From the NCBI GenBank assembly GCA_002343825.1, contig DDSL01000149.1, positions 1 through 17,696 of the forward strand: 17,696 bases of DNA. The letters run 5' to 3'. This document shows positions 1 through 7,631 of this stretch, piece after piece (within the stretch, counting starts at the first letter, position 1; each line of letters opens with the position of its first letter). The position numbers were made by a program, and so were the translations under genes. This stretch comes from Chthonomonas sp. UBA2391. Its GTDB lineage: Bacteria > Armatimonadota > Fimbriimonadia > Fimbriimonadales > Fimbriimonadaceae. A model generated the notes under the pieces. It saw only the letters and a program-made list of their open reading frames with translations, had not been told where the DNA came from and made no database searches.

Positions 1-768
1 TGCCGGATTGGGGACGGCGGCCAAGAGGGCCTTGGTGTAAGGGTGGGCGGGTGAGCCGAGTACCGAATGGGCCGGGCCTTCTTCGACCACCGATCCAGCA
101 TAGAAGACCGCCACTCGCTGGCTGACCGACCCGATCACCCCGATATCGTGGGAGATCAGCAAAATCGCCGTGCCGTACTCCTTTTGCAGGTCTTGCATCA
201 GGCGCAAGATCTGGGCTTGGATCGTGACATCCAGGGCGGTGGTGGGTTCGTCGGCGATCAGGGCCTTGGGCTTGCCGGCAAAGGCGCAGGCGATGACGAC
301 GCGCTGGCGTTGGCCGCCGCTCATCTCGTGGGGATACTTTCGCGCCGAGCGCTCGGGGTCGGGAATCCCGACATGGTCGATCATCTCGACCGCCTTCTTC
401 CAGGCGTCGCGGTGACTCATCCGCTCATGAATCTGGAAGACTTCGGCCACCTGGTCGCCGACCCTCATGACTGGATTCAGACTGCTGAACGGGTCCTGCA
501 TCACCACCGCCAGCTTCGAGCCCCGCAGCGCTCGCCAGTCCTTCTCGCTCTGGCCGACTAGCTCCCGGCCCTCGAACTGGATCGACCCGGCCACTCTCCC
601 CGGGCGGGGAACCATGCCCATCAGGGCCAGCCCGGTCATGGATTTGCCGCATCCGCTCTCGCCCACCACGCCGAGGGTTTCACCTTCGCGCAGGTCGAAC
701 CCTACCCCCCGCAAGATCTGAACCGGACCGAAATGCACCTCCAGCCCGCGGACGCTGATCACCGCCAT
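1..768 (-). CDS. Peptide/nickel-type ABC transporter ATP-binding protein (partial)
   Basis: This is the N-terminal 256 codons of a cytoplasmic ATPase of the OppD/DppD type, which powers import of oligopeptides or related solutes through a membrane permease pair. The frame is open to the left edge, so the C-terminus is missing. Visible motifs are Walker A GESGCGKS (residues 36-43), Q-loop QDPFSSLNP (91-99), signature MSGGQRQR (149-156), Walker B with ADEPTTALD (172-180) and the H-loop SHD (206-208). The final visible residues, AHPYTKALLAAVP, match the region just before the C-terminal oligopeptide-binding extension of OppD/DppD proteins. The ATG at 768 precedes the conserved N-terminal strand and no strong Shine-Dalgarno is seen. 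It is divergent from the response regulator, with 50 nt between them. No permease or binding protein is in view, so the substrate cannot be assigned. Confidence 0.93.
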   Translation of the reverse strand, partial: MAVISVRGLEVHFGPVQILRGVGFDLREGETLGVVGESGCGKSMTGLALMGMVPRPGRVAGSIQFEGRELVGQSEKDWRALRGSKLAVVMQDPFSSLNPVMRVGDQVAEVFQIHERMSHRDAWKKAVEMIDHVGIPDPERSARKYPHEMSGGQRQRVVIACAFAGKPKALIADEPTTALDVTIQAQILRLMQDLQKEYGTAILLISHDIGVIGSVSQRVAVFYAGSVVEEGPAHSVLGSPAHPYTKALLAAVPNPA

Positions 769-805
769 CGGGGTCTATTGTTGCATGGATCGCCACAACC
801 GCCTG

Positions 806-811
806 TATAAT
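806..811 (+). promoter_or_regulatory. -10 element TATAAT of a leaderless promoter
   Basis: A perfect TATAAT ends 7 nt before the ATG at 819, which places the expected transcription start at or next to the A of the start codon. No Shine-Dalgarno precedes the gene, consistent with a leaderless mRNA. A weak -35 candidate, TTGCAT, lies at 781-786 with a 19-nt spacer. Confidence 0.75.
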
Positions 812-818
812 CGCAGGC

Positions 819-1481
819 ATGGCCAATCCGATCCGCGTGGTAGTCGTCGACGACGAACCCGCATACCGTAACGCCCTGCAAAAGACGATCACGACCCTCA
901 GCGACTGCGAGCTGGTGGCCGTCTGCAAGGATGGCCAAGAGGCCCTCGATCTCTGTCTGGCCGATCCGCCCGATGTTCTCCTGACCGATATCAACATGCC
1001 GCGCATGGACGGTGTCGAGTTGATCCGCCGACTCTTGAAGCGGGAAAAGACCGTCGCCGTCGTGGTCCTAACGGTCAACGAAGAAAGCGACACGATCTTC
1101 GATGCCTTCCGCGCCGGGGCTCTGGGTTATCTCTTGAAGACCTCAACCCCCCAGGACGTTGTCGAAGCCGTCCGGCTGGCCAGCAAGGGCGAAGCCAAGG
1201 TCACCCCCAAGATCGCGGCCAAGGTGATCGAAGACTTTCGCCGCGTGAAGGAAGACGAGGAGACCGACGACACCGAGCTCTATGTCCTGAGCGACCGTGA
1301 GGCCGAGATCCTAGAGCTCATCGCCCAGGGGCTGCGCAACAAGGAGATCGCGAATCGACTCTGCATCGCCGAAAAGACGGTCAAGAACCACGTCAGCAAT
1401 ATCCTTAAGGCCCTGCACGTGAACAGCCGAACCGAAGCGGCCATGAAGGCGGTGAAAGCCAAGCTCGTCGAGTCAGTCTGA
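819..1481 (+). CDS. NarL/FixJ-family response regulator (REC + LuxR HTH)
   Basis: This is a 220-residue two-component response regulator that is phosphorylated by a sensor kinase and then binds DNA. The receiver domain (about 5-120) has acidic residues D11/D12, the phospho-acceptor D57 in the TDINMPRMDG context, T85 and K107. An acidic linker (about 145-153) leads to a LuxR-type helix-turn-helix (about 157-212) with the typical LSDREAEIL and NKEIANRL...EKTVKNHVSNIL pattern. Length and architecture match the family. No histidine kinase gene adjoins it, so it is an orphan in this window and its signal and targets are unknown. The start is fixed by a -10 element 7 nt upstream. It is transcribed divergently from the ABC ATPase gene, and 79 nt separate it from the next gene. 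Confidence 0.95.
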   Translation: MANPIRVVVVDDEPAYRNALQKTITTLSDCELVAVCKDGQEALDLCLADPPDVLLTDINMPRMDGVELIRRLLKREKTVAVVVLTVNEESDTIFDAFRAGALGYLLKTSTPQDVVEAVRLASKGEAKVTPKIAAKVIEDFRRVKEDEETDDTELYVLSDREAEILELIAQGLRNKEIANRLCIAEKTVKNHVSNILKALHVNSRTEAAMKAVKAKLVESV

Positions 1482-1547
1482 AAATTCTAGTGAACCACCG
1501 CAAAATTAGGCCGTCACTACTCCCCGAGTAAGCCCCTTCGAGGGCAG

Positions 1548-1552
1548 AAGGA
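1548..1552 (+). promoter_or_regulatory. Shine-Dalgarno AAGGA for the 1561 gene
   Basis: AAGGA sits 8 nt before the ATG at 1561. A short CCC...GGG hairpin-capable stretch (1534-1544) lies just upstream. This gene therefore uses a conventional leader, unlike its neighbour at 819. Confidence 0.6.
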
Positions 1553-1560
1553 AACCAATC

Positions 1561-2082
1561 ATGTTGAAAAACACCCTGACGGCACTTCTGATCGGAACGA
1601 CGATGTTCGCCCTCGCCCAAGCCGGCGGAGACTCCGCCCTTTTGGCCGGAACCAGCGGCAAGGCCGGACTCGGTTCGCAAGATCGACGCGAAGCCAATGT
1701 CGACTTTCACGTCGGAACCGGATACGGCAAAGAGCGCGAACTCATCACCCGCGGTCGCCTGAACTTTGAGCAACGCGGTGGTCAAAACGCTCGCCCGGTT
1801 GCGATCCATGCCGAGCGCATCGCCCAACTGCAAGTCGAGGGTAACAAGGCCAAATTCGCCGGCCGAGCGGTCCTCGTGACCATGGTTGATGGACAGCGCA
1901 AGCACATCCCGGGAACCATCGAAGTTCATGTCGTGGACAACAAGCGGCCGAACCAGCAAGGGAGCGACGTGCGCCCAGACGTCTTCGCTGTGAAGTTCAA
2001 GGCTGCCGAAGGCGATCTGACTTTTGGCTACGAAGGTGCAGCCAGGCGCGGCGACCTCAAGGTCTGGAAGAAGCCGTCGTAA
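1561..2082 (+). CDS. Small secreted protein of unknown function
   Basis: This 173-residue protein has an N-terminal signal peptide: a lysine at position 3, a hydrophobic stretch to about residue 18, and a likely cleavage after ALAQA. The mature part is basic and beta-strand-like. It includes a GRLNFEQ segment, a hydrophobic-alternating LQVEGNKAKFAGRAVLV segment (about 91-106) and a DVFAVKF segment near the C-terminus. This pattern resembles the post-COAP-1 type beta domain found in some bacterial secreted proteins, but I see that only as a loose likeness, not a firm assignment. There is no PEP-CTERM, LPXTG or lipobox. The last 26 nt overlap the 3' end of the convergent photolyase-family gene. 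Confidence 0.82.
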   Translation: MLKNTLTALLIGTTMFALAQAGGDSALLAGTSGKAGLGSQDRREANVDFHVGTGYGKERELITRGRLNFEQRGGQNARPVAIHAERIAQLQVEGNKAKFAGRAVLVTMVDGQRKHIPGTIEVHVVDNKRPNQQGSDVRPDVFAVKFKAAEGDLTFGYEGAARRGDLKVWKKPS

Positions 2083-3541
2083 CCCGATCGATCCATTCCT
2101 CTGCCGCGGCCACGATTCGGTCGCGGCGGAGCGGATCCAGCTTTTCGCTACTCCGCGCGATGGTCGCCATCCGCGGATTCTTCACAAACTCATCCCGGTG
2201 TTTCAGGATGAATCGCCAATACAGGCCATCCCAAACCTCGCACCAGGGACCCTTTGTGTAATCGCTCATTTTGAGCACATAGCTCGACCCCGAGATATAG
2301 GGCTTGGTGGCGAAGTAGCCTCCGTCGGCAAACTGGCTCATGCCGTAGACGTTCGGGGCCATCACCCAATCGGCGCTGTCGATAAACATCTCCATGAACC
2401 ATCGGTAGGATTCATCGGGATCGACCTCAGCCATTAGCATCGGCGCACCGAGGATCATCAGCCGCTCGATGTGGTGGGCCCACCCGTGTTCGATGCATCG
2501 GCGGATGGCGCGGTCGATCGGGGGCAAGCCGGTTTCACCCGCCCACCACTGCGGCCCCAGACGCCGATAGTGGCCGAAGGGGTTCTTCATCTCGCGCTGG
2601 GCATACTCCTCGTCGATCCGCTTGATGAACTCGCGCCAACCGATGATCTGGCGGATAAACCCTTCCTTGCTGGCTAGCGGAACGTCGGCCCTTTCCGCCG
2701 CCCGAAGGACCTGGAGCGGGGTGACCAATCCGATGTTGATCAGCGGGGAAAGGAGCGAATGCCAAAGGAGGTCTTGCTCGGCGACGATCGCGTCCTCATA
2801 GGGGCCAAACTCGGCAAAGCGCTTGTTGAGAAAGTCGTCGAGCCACTCGGCGGCCTGCAGATGAGTCACGGGAAGCCCGAACCCGGCGGCGCGGCCCGGG
2901 TGGTGGGGGAAGAGTTCATCCACCAGATCGATCACTTCTCGGGTCATCGCGTCCGGCGGCACCCATTGCGGCTGGGGGGCGACGAGGCCCTTCGGAACGG
3001 GTTTGCGATTGTCGTGGTCAAAGCTCCACTGGCCCCCTACGGGCTCTCCCAGATCGTCGATCAGCACGTTAAGACGGCGGCGTTGCCGGATGTAGAAGTC
3101 GTTCATCAGGCGGCGCTTTGAGCTCTTGGCATACGCTGCCCAATCCTCGTCGCGAGTCAGGAAGGCAGGCGAATCCCTTTCTTCAAGCGAGATCCCATTT
3201 CGGTCGAGGGTGTCGCGCAACTCAGGGCCGAAGAATCGGTCGTGGGGCCGAAAGGTATGCACACGCAGGACTCCGTTTTCGCGGCAGAACTCGGCCAGCG
3301 CCTCTGGCAGTGGCCGCTGGTCTTCGTGGGGCAAGGCCTGATAATGCACGGTCCGGCCGAGTCGGCGGTAGCCTTCGGCCGTGTGGCGCATCGCGCTGAA
3401 GAAGAGCACCAGCTTGCGGCGGTGATGCCGGCAGCGCGAAGCCAGACCCCAGTCCTCGCGCATCCAGATCGGGGCCTGCAAGGGAAACCGACTCAGGTCG
3501 TCGAACAGCTGGTCGCCGAGCAGAAGGATGAGATCATCCAC
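2057..3541 (-). CDS. Cryptochrome/photolyase-family flavoprotein (DPRP/PhrB-like)
   Basis: This 494-residue protein belongs to the deoxyribodipyrimidine photolyase-related (DPRP, PhrB/CryB-like) branch, flavoproteins that repair (6-4) photoproducts or sense light. The N-terminal Rossmann-like part starts LILLLGDQL. The helical FAD-binding half includes GPYEDAIV (246-253), LWHSLLSPLINIGLVTP (259-275) and the tail motif PNVYGMSQFADGG...TKPYISGSSYVLKMSDY (396-428). Agrobacterium PhrB holds a [4Fe-4S] cluster with four cysteines. Here the DYCxxC pair reads DYTKGP, the upstream cysteine position is not cysteine, and only one cysteine (C434) remains in a shortened loop, so the cluster is probably absent. 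The start is a GTG 25 nt after the epimerase stop, implying co-transcription. Whether it repairs DNA or signals cannot be told from sequence. Confidence 0.92.
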   Translation of the reverse strand: MDDLILLLGDQLFDDLSRFPLQAPIWMREDWGLASRCRHHRRKLVLFFSAMRHTAEGYRRLGRTVHYQALPHEDQRPLPEALAEFCRENGVLRVHTFRPHDRFFGPELRDTLDRNGISLEERDSPAFLTRDEDWAAYAKSSKRRLMNDFYIRQRRRLNVLIDDLGEPVGGQWSFDHDNRKPVPKGLVAPQPQWVPPDAMTREVIDLVDELFPHHPGRAAGFGLPVTHLQAAEWLDDFLNKRFAEFGPYEDAIVAEQDLLWHSLLSPLINIGLVTPLQVLRAAERADVPLASKEGFIRQIIGWREFIKRIDEEYAQREMKNPFGHYRRLGPQWWAGETGLPPIDRAIRRCIEHGWAHHIERLMILGAPMLMAEVDPDESYRWFMEMFIDSADWVMAPNVYGMSQFADGGYFATKPYISGSSYVLKMSDYTKGPWCEVWDGLYWRFILKHRDEFVKNPRMATIARSSEKLDPLRRDRIVAAAEEWIDRVTTASSRP

Positions 3542-3566
3542 GCCTCACTGCTACGCTTTTGGTGAA

Positions 3567-4553
3567 TCAAACTCCGCCGAGGGCGCGGATGACTTCTTGC
3601 AATCGCGGCTCGCGGAGCCCGACCTTGATCTCCTCTTTCGGGTTGTCCTTCAGCCACTTAGCCAAGTCGGTCACCGTTTCCCGCATGTCTCTCGGCTTGA
3701 ATCCTAGGCCCCGGGCTCGGTCGTAGTTGACCCGAGAGATGAGCTGGCTGGGGTCCGAGGCAGGAACCCAGACCGGGAGATCCGTCCAAGGCTCAACCCC
3801 AGCTCGCCGAAGCGAATCTTCATCGGCCCAGAGAATCTGGGCAGGCATCTCGACCGCTCGGCAGCAATGCCCGATGAGGTCGTTCCAAGCTACCGCTTGT
3901 CCCGCGGCGTTAAAAATTCCTGGCACCCCCCGCGTGGCCGCGATCACGGTCAACTTGGCCAGATCTCTCGCGTCTAGAATCTGTAGGTTCTGAAACTTAG
4001 GCATCGGGGCGACGACAACGGGAAACTTCGCGATCGCCCAGAGCCAGTAGGTAAAGCGATCCGTAGGGTCGTGGGGTCCAAAGAGCAAGCCAGGCCGCAG
4101 GATGGTCGAGCGATTGCCATAGATTTCTTGAACGACGTTCTCGCACCCGACCTTCAGACCGCCGTATGTTTCACCAGTGACCTCTTCCACCTCGGCGGGA
4201 GGGACCGGGTGCACAGGGCCACCTTCCATGAAGTCGATCGCGTTTTGTCCCGAATAAACGGAAATCGTGGAGATGAACAGGTAGCGAGACACGCGGTCCT
4301 TCAGGTACTCCGCACTCTGCCGGACGATCCGCGGCACGTATCCGCAGGTGTCGATGCAGACATCCCAGCGGTCGTCGCCAAGAACTTCAAGGCCCCCATC
4401 CCGATCTCCCAGCCTCTCTTCGACATCGGGCCAGAGTCCGGTGCCCGATCTCCCACGGTGAAGGACCGTGACCTGAACACCTTGGGCCCTCAGCTCTTCC
4501 ACGATGGCCCTCCCCACGAAGACCGTACCACCTAAAACCAGAGCCCTTTGCAT
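3567..4553 (-). CDS. NAD-dependent epimerase/dehydratase (extended SDR)
   Basis: This is a 328-residue Rossmann-fold oxidoreductase of the extended short-chain dehydrogenase family, likely acting on a nucleotide sugar or similar substrate with NAD(P). The nucleotide-binding glycine motif GGTVFVGR lies at residues 8-15. The active-site YxxxK is Y130/K134 (TYGGLK), preceded by the ISTISVYSG strand (94-102). The segment around LRPGLLFGPHDPTDR is also typical. The frame is open 24 codons further upstream, but the start at 4553 directly precedes the Rossmann strand and has TATCCT exactly 7 nt before it, so the shorter form is preferred. It lies 25 nt after the glycosyltransferase stop and 25 nt before the photolyase-family gene. 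The specific substrate is not recognisable. Confidence 0.93.
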   Translation of the reverse strand: MQRALVLGGTVFVGRAIVEELRAQGVQVTVLHRGRSGTGLWPDVEERLGDRDGGLEVLGDDRWDVCIDTCGYVPRIVRQSAEYLKDRVSRYLFISTISVYSGQNAIDFMEGGPVHPVPPAEVEEVTGETYGGLKVGCENVVQEIYGNRSTILRPGLLFGPHDPTDRFTYWLWAIAKFPVVVAPMPKFQNLQILDARDLAKLTVIAATRGVPGIFNAAGQAVAWNDLIGHCCRAVEMPAQILWADEDSLRRAGVEPWTDLPVWVPASDPSQLISRVNYDRARGLGFKPRDMRETVTDLAKWLKDNPKEEIKVGLREPRLQEVIRALGGV

Positions 4554-4560
4554 ACCAAAA

Positions 4561-4566
4561 AGGATA
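4561..4566 (-). promoter_or_regulatory. -10 element TATCCT of a leaderless promoter
   Basis: Read on the minus strand, TATCCT is followed by 7 nt and then the ATG at 4553. It lies in the 25-nt gap after the glycosyltransferase gene, so the epimerase can be transcribed on its own as well as by read-through. No convincing -35 is visible. Confidence 0.6.
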
Positions 4567-4578
4567 CTCGGCAAACGG

Positions 4579-5502
4579 TCAGTTAAGTGCCCGGAAGAGC
4601 TTTCGGGGGAGAAGAGTCGCGGCAAGACGGGCGTAGGACTTGAATCTCCAGGGCATCAGGCGGATGGAACGAACATAGGCTTGCCGAGCTCGCCCGACAT
4701 CGCCTCGCCATCCGAATTCCGTGCCCAAACAGGCCGAATTGTGGGCGAGTGCGGCCACGATTCCCGGCCGATCGGGGGCTCCCGCTATGATCTCACCGGC
4801 CCGACCCTCGATCCAAGAGCGGATCCGGAGCCCGTCCTCATTCATCTTGCCTTCGTCGAGGCATGCATTAGCGCCATGAATTCGGTACAGCGTGTGATCC
4901 CCGCGCAGGTAGCCCACGTGCCAACGCTCGGCAATTCGGAGCCACATGTGCCAGTCCCCGCAGCCATAGAAGCTGGGGTCGAAGGGGCCGGTCTCGGCCA
5001 CACAAGCGGACCGGAACAGAGTAGAGCTCGCGATGATCTGGTTGTGGTCGACTAGCAGGGTGAACAGGTCTCCCGTCGGGGTGTCGGGGAATGGAAATCC
5101 GAGCGGCGATCCCTCGATCCGCTGGCGTTGGCCATCGATGAACCATCCACCCGTATGGGCCAATCCGATCTTGGGGTCGCGGTCCATCATCTCGACCTGC
5201 CCGGCCAATTTGTTCGGTAGCCAAACATCATCGTCGTTGAGGATGGCGATGAACTCTCCGCTGGCCAGTTCAAGACCTCGGTTCAAAGTGCCGTAGGTCC
5301 CAAGATTCTTGGAGTTGAATTCTATTCGGAGGCCGAACTTTTCGGCGTTCTCCAGAAGGTACTCGCGGGTCCCGTCCTGGCTTCCATCGTCGAGGGCGAT
5401 CACCTCGAAATCGCGGTAGGTCTGCTGAGCTAAGCCGTCCAGCGCCTCGCCGATGTAGGCCAGGTGGTTGTAGCAGGTGAGGAGGACGCTAACGCGGGGC
5501 AT
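4579..5502 (-). CDS. Family 2 glycosyltransferase
   Basis: This 307-residue inverting glycosyltransferase (GT-A fold, GT2) transfers a sugar from a nucleotide donor. The N-terminal VSVLLTCYNH strand, the DDGS motif (38-41) and the metal-binding NDDDVW (89-94) are all present. A GDWHMWLR motif at about 182-189 marks the acceptor/catalytic-base region usual in this family. No transmembrane segment is evident, so it is probably cytosolic or peripheral. The ATG lies only 3 nt after the stop of the lipoprotein gene and has no obvious Shine-Dalgarno, suggesting coupled translation. The following epimerase could act on a related sugar pathway, but that is inference; there is no larger polysaccharide cluster here. 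Confidence 0.94.
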   Translation of the reverse strand: MPRVSVLLTCYNHLAYIGEALDGLAQQTYRDFEVIALDDGSQDGTREYLLENAEKFGLRIEFNSKNLGTYGTLNRGLELASGEFIAILNDDDVWLPNKLAGQVEMMDRDPKIGLAHTGGWFIDGQRQRIEGSPLGFPFPDTPTGDLFTLLVDHNQIIASSTLFRSACVAETGPFDPSFYGCGDWHMWLRIAERWHVGYLRGDHTLYRIHGANACLDEGKMNEDGLRIRSWIEGRAGEIIAGAPDRPGIVAALAHNSACLGTEFGWRGDVGRARQAYVRSIRLMPWRFKSYARLAATLLPRKLFRALN

Positions 5503-5505
5503 GGC

Positions 5506-6228
5506 CTAGTTGCGGAGTCGTACCTCAAGTGACCAGTCCACGAGGTCAAGGGCGGGATCGGATTGGTCCAGTCGGGGCTCGATCTCGCCTGCGCGTTGGT
5601 TGTTAAAGAGCCCGTTGGCGCGGACCGTCGCGGTCAAAAACGTGTTGATTTCGCTCGGTAGGCGCCGATCTCCCAGCGCGTCCCACTCCTTGCTCGATCC
5701 GGTTTGGGGCACCGAGTCCATGGTGAGAAAGTTGACTTGAATGCTCCGAACCTTCGCCGCCTCATCTGGGTTGGGCTCGAGCTGAGCGAGATCCACCTCA
5801 AACTCGATCTGGTTATCGCCCGGCGTGACGGGGCGAAAGGTCACCGGGATCCCCGTCGCGGCCCATTGCTGGAGCTCGGGGTTGATAAATCGGTAGATGG
5901 TGAACTCGCTGCTCGCGGTCGGATCCCAGGCGATGTAGTGGGTGGCGTTCCCGGCGACAAAGCCGTTGCCCCATGGGGGAGCGATCACCGGAATCGGGCC
6001 TTCGGTGGTTGGATTGTCGTCCTGGCTGAGGCGGAGCGCCACGATGTAGACATAGGGCACGCCGCCCGCGCCCGACTCGGTGCCGGTACGAATGGGTCCA
6101 TCCATCCGCATCTTGAAGGTGAGGCGGGTCGTCACGGTCCCCGCGTCGGTCGCCGGAAACTTGGCACATCCCCCCAGACCCACAAGCAGAAGGCCCATCA
6201 GGGCCCACCCATTTTTCACTTGAGTCAT
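5506..6228 (-). CDS. Putative lipoprotein of unknown function
   Basis: The 240-residue product begins with a lipoprotein signal: positive residue K5, a hydrophobic run (about 9-17) and the lipobox LGGC with Cys21 as the expected lipidated residue. The mature part is rich in beta-prone segments and carries no motif I recognise. The ATG overlaps the stop codon of the zinc-ribbon gene by four bases (ATGA), and AGGTGA lies 10 nt upstream, so translation is coupled. The frame is open 35 codons further upstream, but that extension lies inside the preceding gene and would bury the signal peptide. It is followed 3 nt later by the glycosyltransferase. Confidence 0.85.
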   Translation of the reverse strand: MTQVKNGWALMGLLLVGLGGCAKFPATDAGTVTTRLTFKMRMDGPIRTGTESGAGGVPYVYIVALRLSQDDNPTTEGPIPVIAPPWGNGFVAGNATHYIAWDPTASSEFTIYRFINPELQQWAATGIPVTFRPVTPGDNQIEFEVDLAQLEPNPDEAAKVRSIQVNFLTMDSVPQTGSSKEWDALGDRRLPSEINTFLTATVRANGLFNNQRAGEIEPRLDQSDPALDLVDWSLEVRLRN

Positions 6229-6944
6229 ACGCTCGGAATCACCTGAATGAGCAGACGTGTGCATTCCGGACAAGAGACGATTTTTCCCTCCACCGTCGAC
6301 TCCAGGATTTTGGTCGCGAGTTGGGTTCCGCACATTCCGCAGGCCCCGTTGTCCTTGACCTCGGCCATCCCGATCCCGTCGTGCCGCTTCAGAATCGCTT
6401 CATATTGAGCCAAGAGCCCGGCGTCCACCGTCGCACGGACCTTGGGTCGGTTGGCGGTAAGAGTTTTGAAGTCCTCTTCTAGGCGGGTCTTTTCTTTAAG
6501 GGCTGCCTCATATTCCGCCTTGGCCTGAGCTTGCAAAGTGGCCATTCTGGCCTCCCAATCCTTGGCCGCGGTCTCGACTTCGGGGAGGGCCTCCATCAGC
6601 TCGAGCTGCCGCAGTTCCGCCGCATCCTTTTGCTCTCCAAAGGCCTTGATCTCGCGCTGCATGGCCTCCACCTCTCGGGTCCCGACGACGGTGCCGCCAT
6701 AAAGAGTCCGGTCCAAGTGTTGGATCTTGTCGGCCAGCGACTTCTGCTGCAACTCCAGGTCTTTGATCTCGGCCTTCAGCCGGTCACGGGCCTGCAGAGC
6801 TGCCTCGTACTCGGCCTTGTGGGCGGCGATCACCGCCTTTGCTTTTTGGGTCGCCCCCAGATGCTTGGCCCGGCTTTTGATCTGGGCGATCTCGGCGTCG
6901 ATCTTATGAAGCCGATAGAGTAAATCGAGAGGGCTAGCACCCAT
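6225..6944 (-). CDS. C4-type zinc-ribbon coiled-coil protein (CT398/DUF164-like)
   Basis: This 239-residue protein consists mostly of a long charged antiparallel coiled coil (about 5-165) and a C-terminal four-cysteine zinc ribbon, with C202/C205 (ACGMCG) and C225/C228 (SCPEC). The LYGGTVVGTREVEAMQREI segment (81-99) is a hallmark of this family, whose members include Chlamydia CT398 and Helicobacter HP0958/FlgZ, reported to act with RpoN or export machinery. The role in this organism is unknown. The start at 6944 is chosen because TAAGAT lies exactly 7 nt upstream and the protein then begins at the normal family N-terminus; an ATG at 6953 is an alternative. It is the first gene of the minus-strand block and overlaps the lipoprotein gene by 4 nt. 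Confidence 0.92.
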   Translation of the reverse strand: MGASPLDLLYRLHKIDAEIAQIKSRAKHLGATQKAKAVIAAHKAEYEAALQARDRLKAEIKDLELQQKSLADKIQHLDRTLYGGTVVGTREVEAMQREIKAFGEQKDAAELRQLELMEALPEVETAAKDWEARMATLQAQAKAEYEAALKEKTRLEEDFKTLTANRPKVRATVDAGLLAQYEAILKRHDGIGMAEVKDNGACGMCGTQLATKILESTVEGKIVSCPECTRLLIQVIPSV

Positions 6945-6951
6945 GCCCTGC

Positions 6952-6957
6952 ATCTTA
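6952..6957 (-). promoter_or_regulatory. -10 element TAAGAT of a leaderless promoter
   Basis: On the minus strand TAAGAT is followed by 7 nt and the ATG at 6944, the same geometry as at 806 and 4561. A weak -35 candidate TTCCGA lies 19 nt further upstream. Confidence 0.6.
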
Positions 6958-7053
6958 CAACGGTTCTTCAACTTTTTCGGAAGGAACCCCCGCCGAACGC
7001 CGCGAAAGTAGGAGATGTGAACGATCCCTTTCACTCTGCTTGACCTTCGACCC

Positions 7054-7440
7054 GTGGATTCCATCCTTTCCCAACTGATCTTGGATGTCTTCGACATCAG
7101 TCGCTCGCTCACCTTTTATCACGAGGTGCTCGGGTTGCCGGTGGTGGACCGCCAGTCCCTCGATGGCCACGAACTCGCGACCCTAGCCGCGGGCCCCGTC
7201 GAGGTCCTCCTGGTTCAACAACCAGAGGCCGAGGCTCGAACCGATTACGATCGAAGCGGAGGGCTGGTGATGAGCCTGCGTGTTCCGAACCTCGCCCAGC
7301 TCTGCGATGCCGTCGACCGAGCCCAGATTCCGGTCATCTGTCCGGCCGAAGATGCTCCGATCGGCAATCGATCCGTCCTCATCAATGATCCCGATGGGTA
7401 TGCCCTGCTCGTCTTCGAAAAGACGGAGACCGTTCACTGA
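7054..7440 (+). CDS. VOC superfamily (glyoxalase-like) protein
   Basis: A single-module vicinal-oxygen-chelate protein of 128 residues; family members are cytoplasmic dioxygenases, isomerases, glyoxalases or drug-binding proteins. The first beta-alpha-beta unit carries DVFDISRSLTFYHEVLGLPV (11-30) and the second ends with NDPDGYALLVFE (111-122). E122 occupies the usual second metal-ligand place. The first-strand histidine that normally begins the metal site is not evident (the strand reads SQLILDV), so metal chemistry is doubtful. The start is GTG at 7054; no Shine-Dalgarno is seen, and TGACCT 7 nt upstream may be a degenerate -10. It is divergent from the zinc-ribbon gene, and its last 7 nt overlap the convergent small Cys protein gene. 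Confidence 0.88.
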   Translation: MDSILSQLILDVFDISRSLTFYHEVLGLPVVDRQSLDGHELATLAAGPVEVLLVQQPEAEARTDYDRSGGLVMSLRVPNLAQLCDAVDRAQIPVICPAEDAPIGNRSVLINDPDGYALLVFEKTETVH

Positions 7441-7616
7441 TCCTTCTTTCCGCGCGATTGAACCAATTTTTCACGGTGATCATTCATAGAGCAGATTGAG
7501 CGGATGCCGAGCACGTTCGCGACTTCCACCGCCATCGTCCATTTCTGCGGATTTACCTTTCCATCTAGGCACTTTCGACCGTCCTTATCGTAGCGCGGGC
7601 AATCGCGACATTCCAT
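7434..7616 (-). CDS. 60-residue four-cysteine small protein
   Basis: A small protein with cysteines at 3, 6, 16 and 42 (CX2C-X9-C-X25-C) and a conserved-looking body (residues 18-26 read DGKVNPQKW; 42-49 read CSMNDHRE). The four cysteines could hold a zinc ion or an Fe-S cluster. I do not recognise a characterised family. Support for it being real includes the patterned cysteines, a C-terminal charged tail, a clean ATG with TATTTT 8 nt upstream on the minus strand, and a tight fit between its neighbours: 15 nt from the divergent secreted-protein start and a 7-nt tail overlap with the VOC gene. It has no signal peptide, so it is probably cytosolic. Confidence 0.75.
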   Translation of the reverse strand: MECRDCPRYDKDGRKCLDGKVNPQKWTMAVEVANVLGIRSICSMNDHREKLVQSRGKKDQ

Positions 7617-7631
7617 ACTCGTAAAAAATAC

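Noticed and set aside
67..721. Several + strand frames of 80-164 codons at the left end
   Set aside because: They are antisense to an ABC ATPase gene that has every expected motif.
4554..4625. 24-codon upstream extension of the epimerase
   Set aside because: It overlaps the end of the glycosyltransferase gene and contains the TATCCT promoter element; the Rossmann motif begins right after the ATG at 4553.
6229..6333. 35-codon upstream extension of the lipoprotein gene
   Set aside because: It lies wholly inside the zinc-ribbon gene and would bury the lipoprotein signal peptide.
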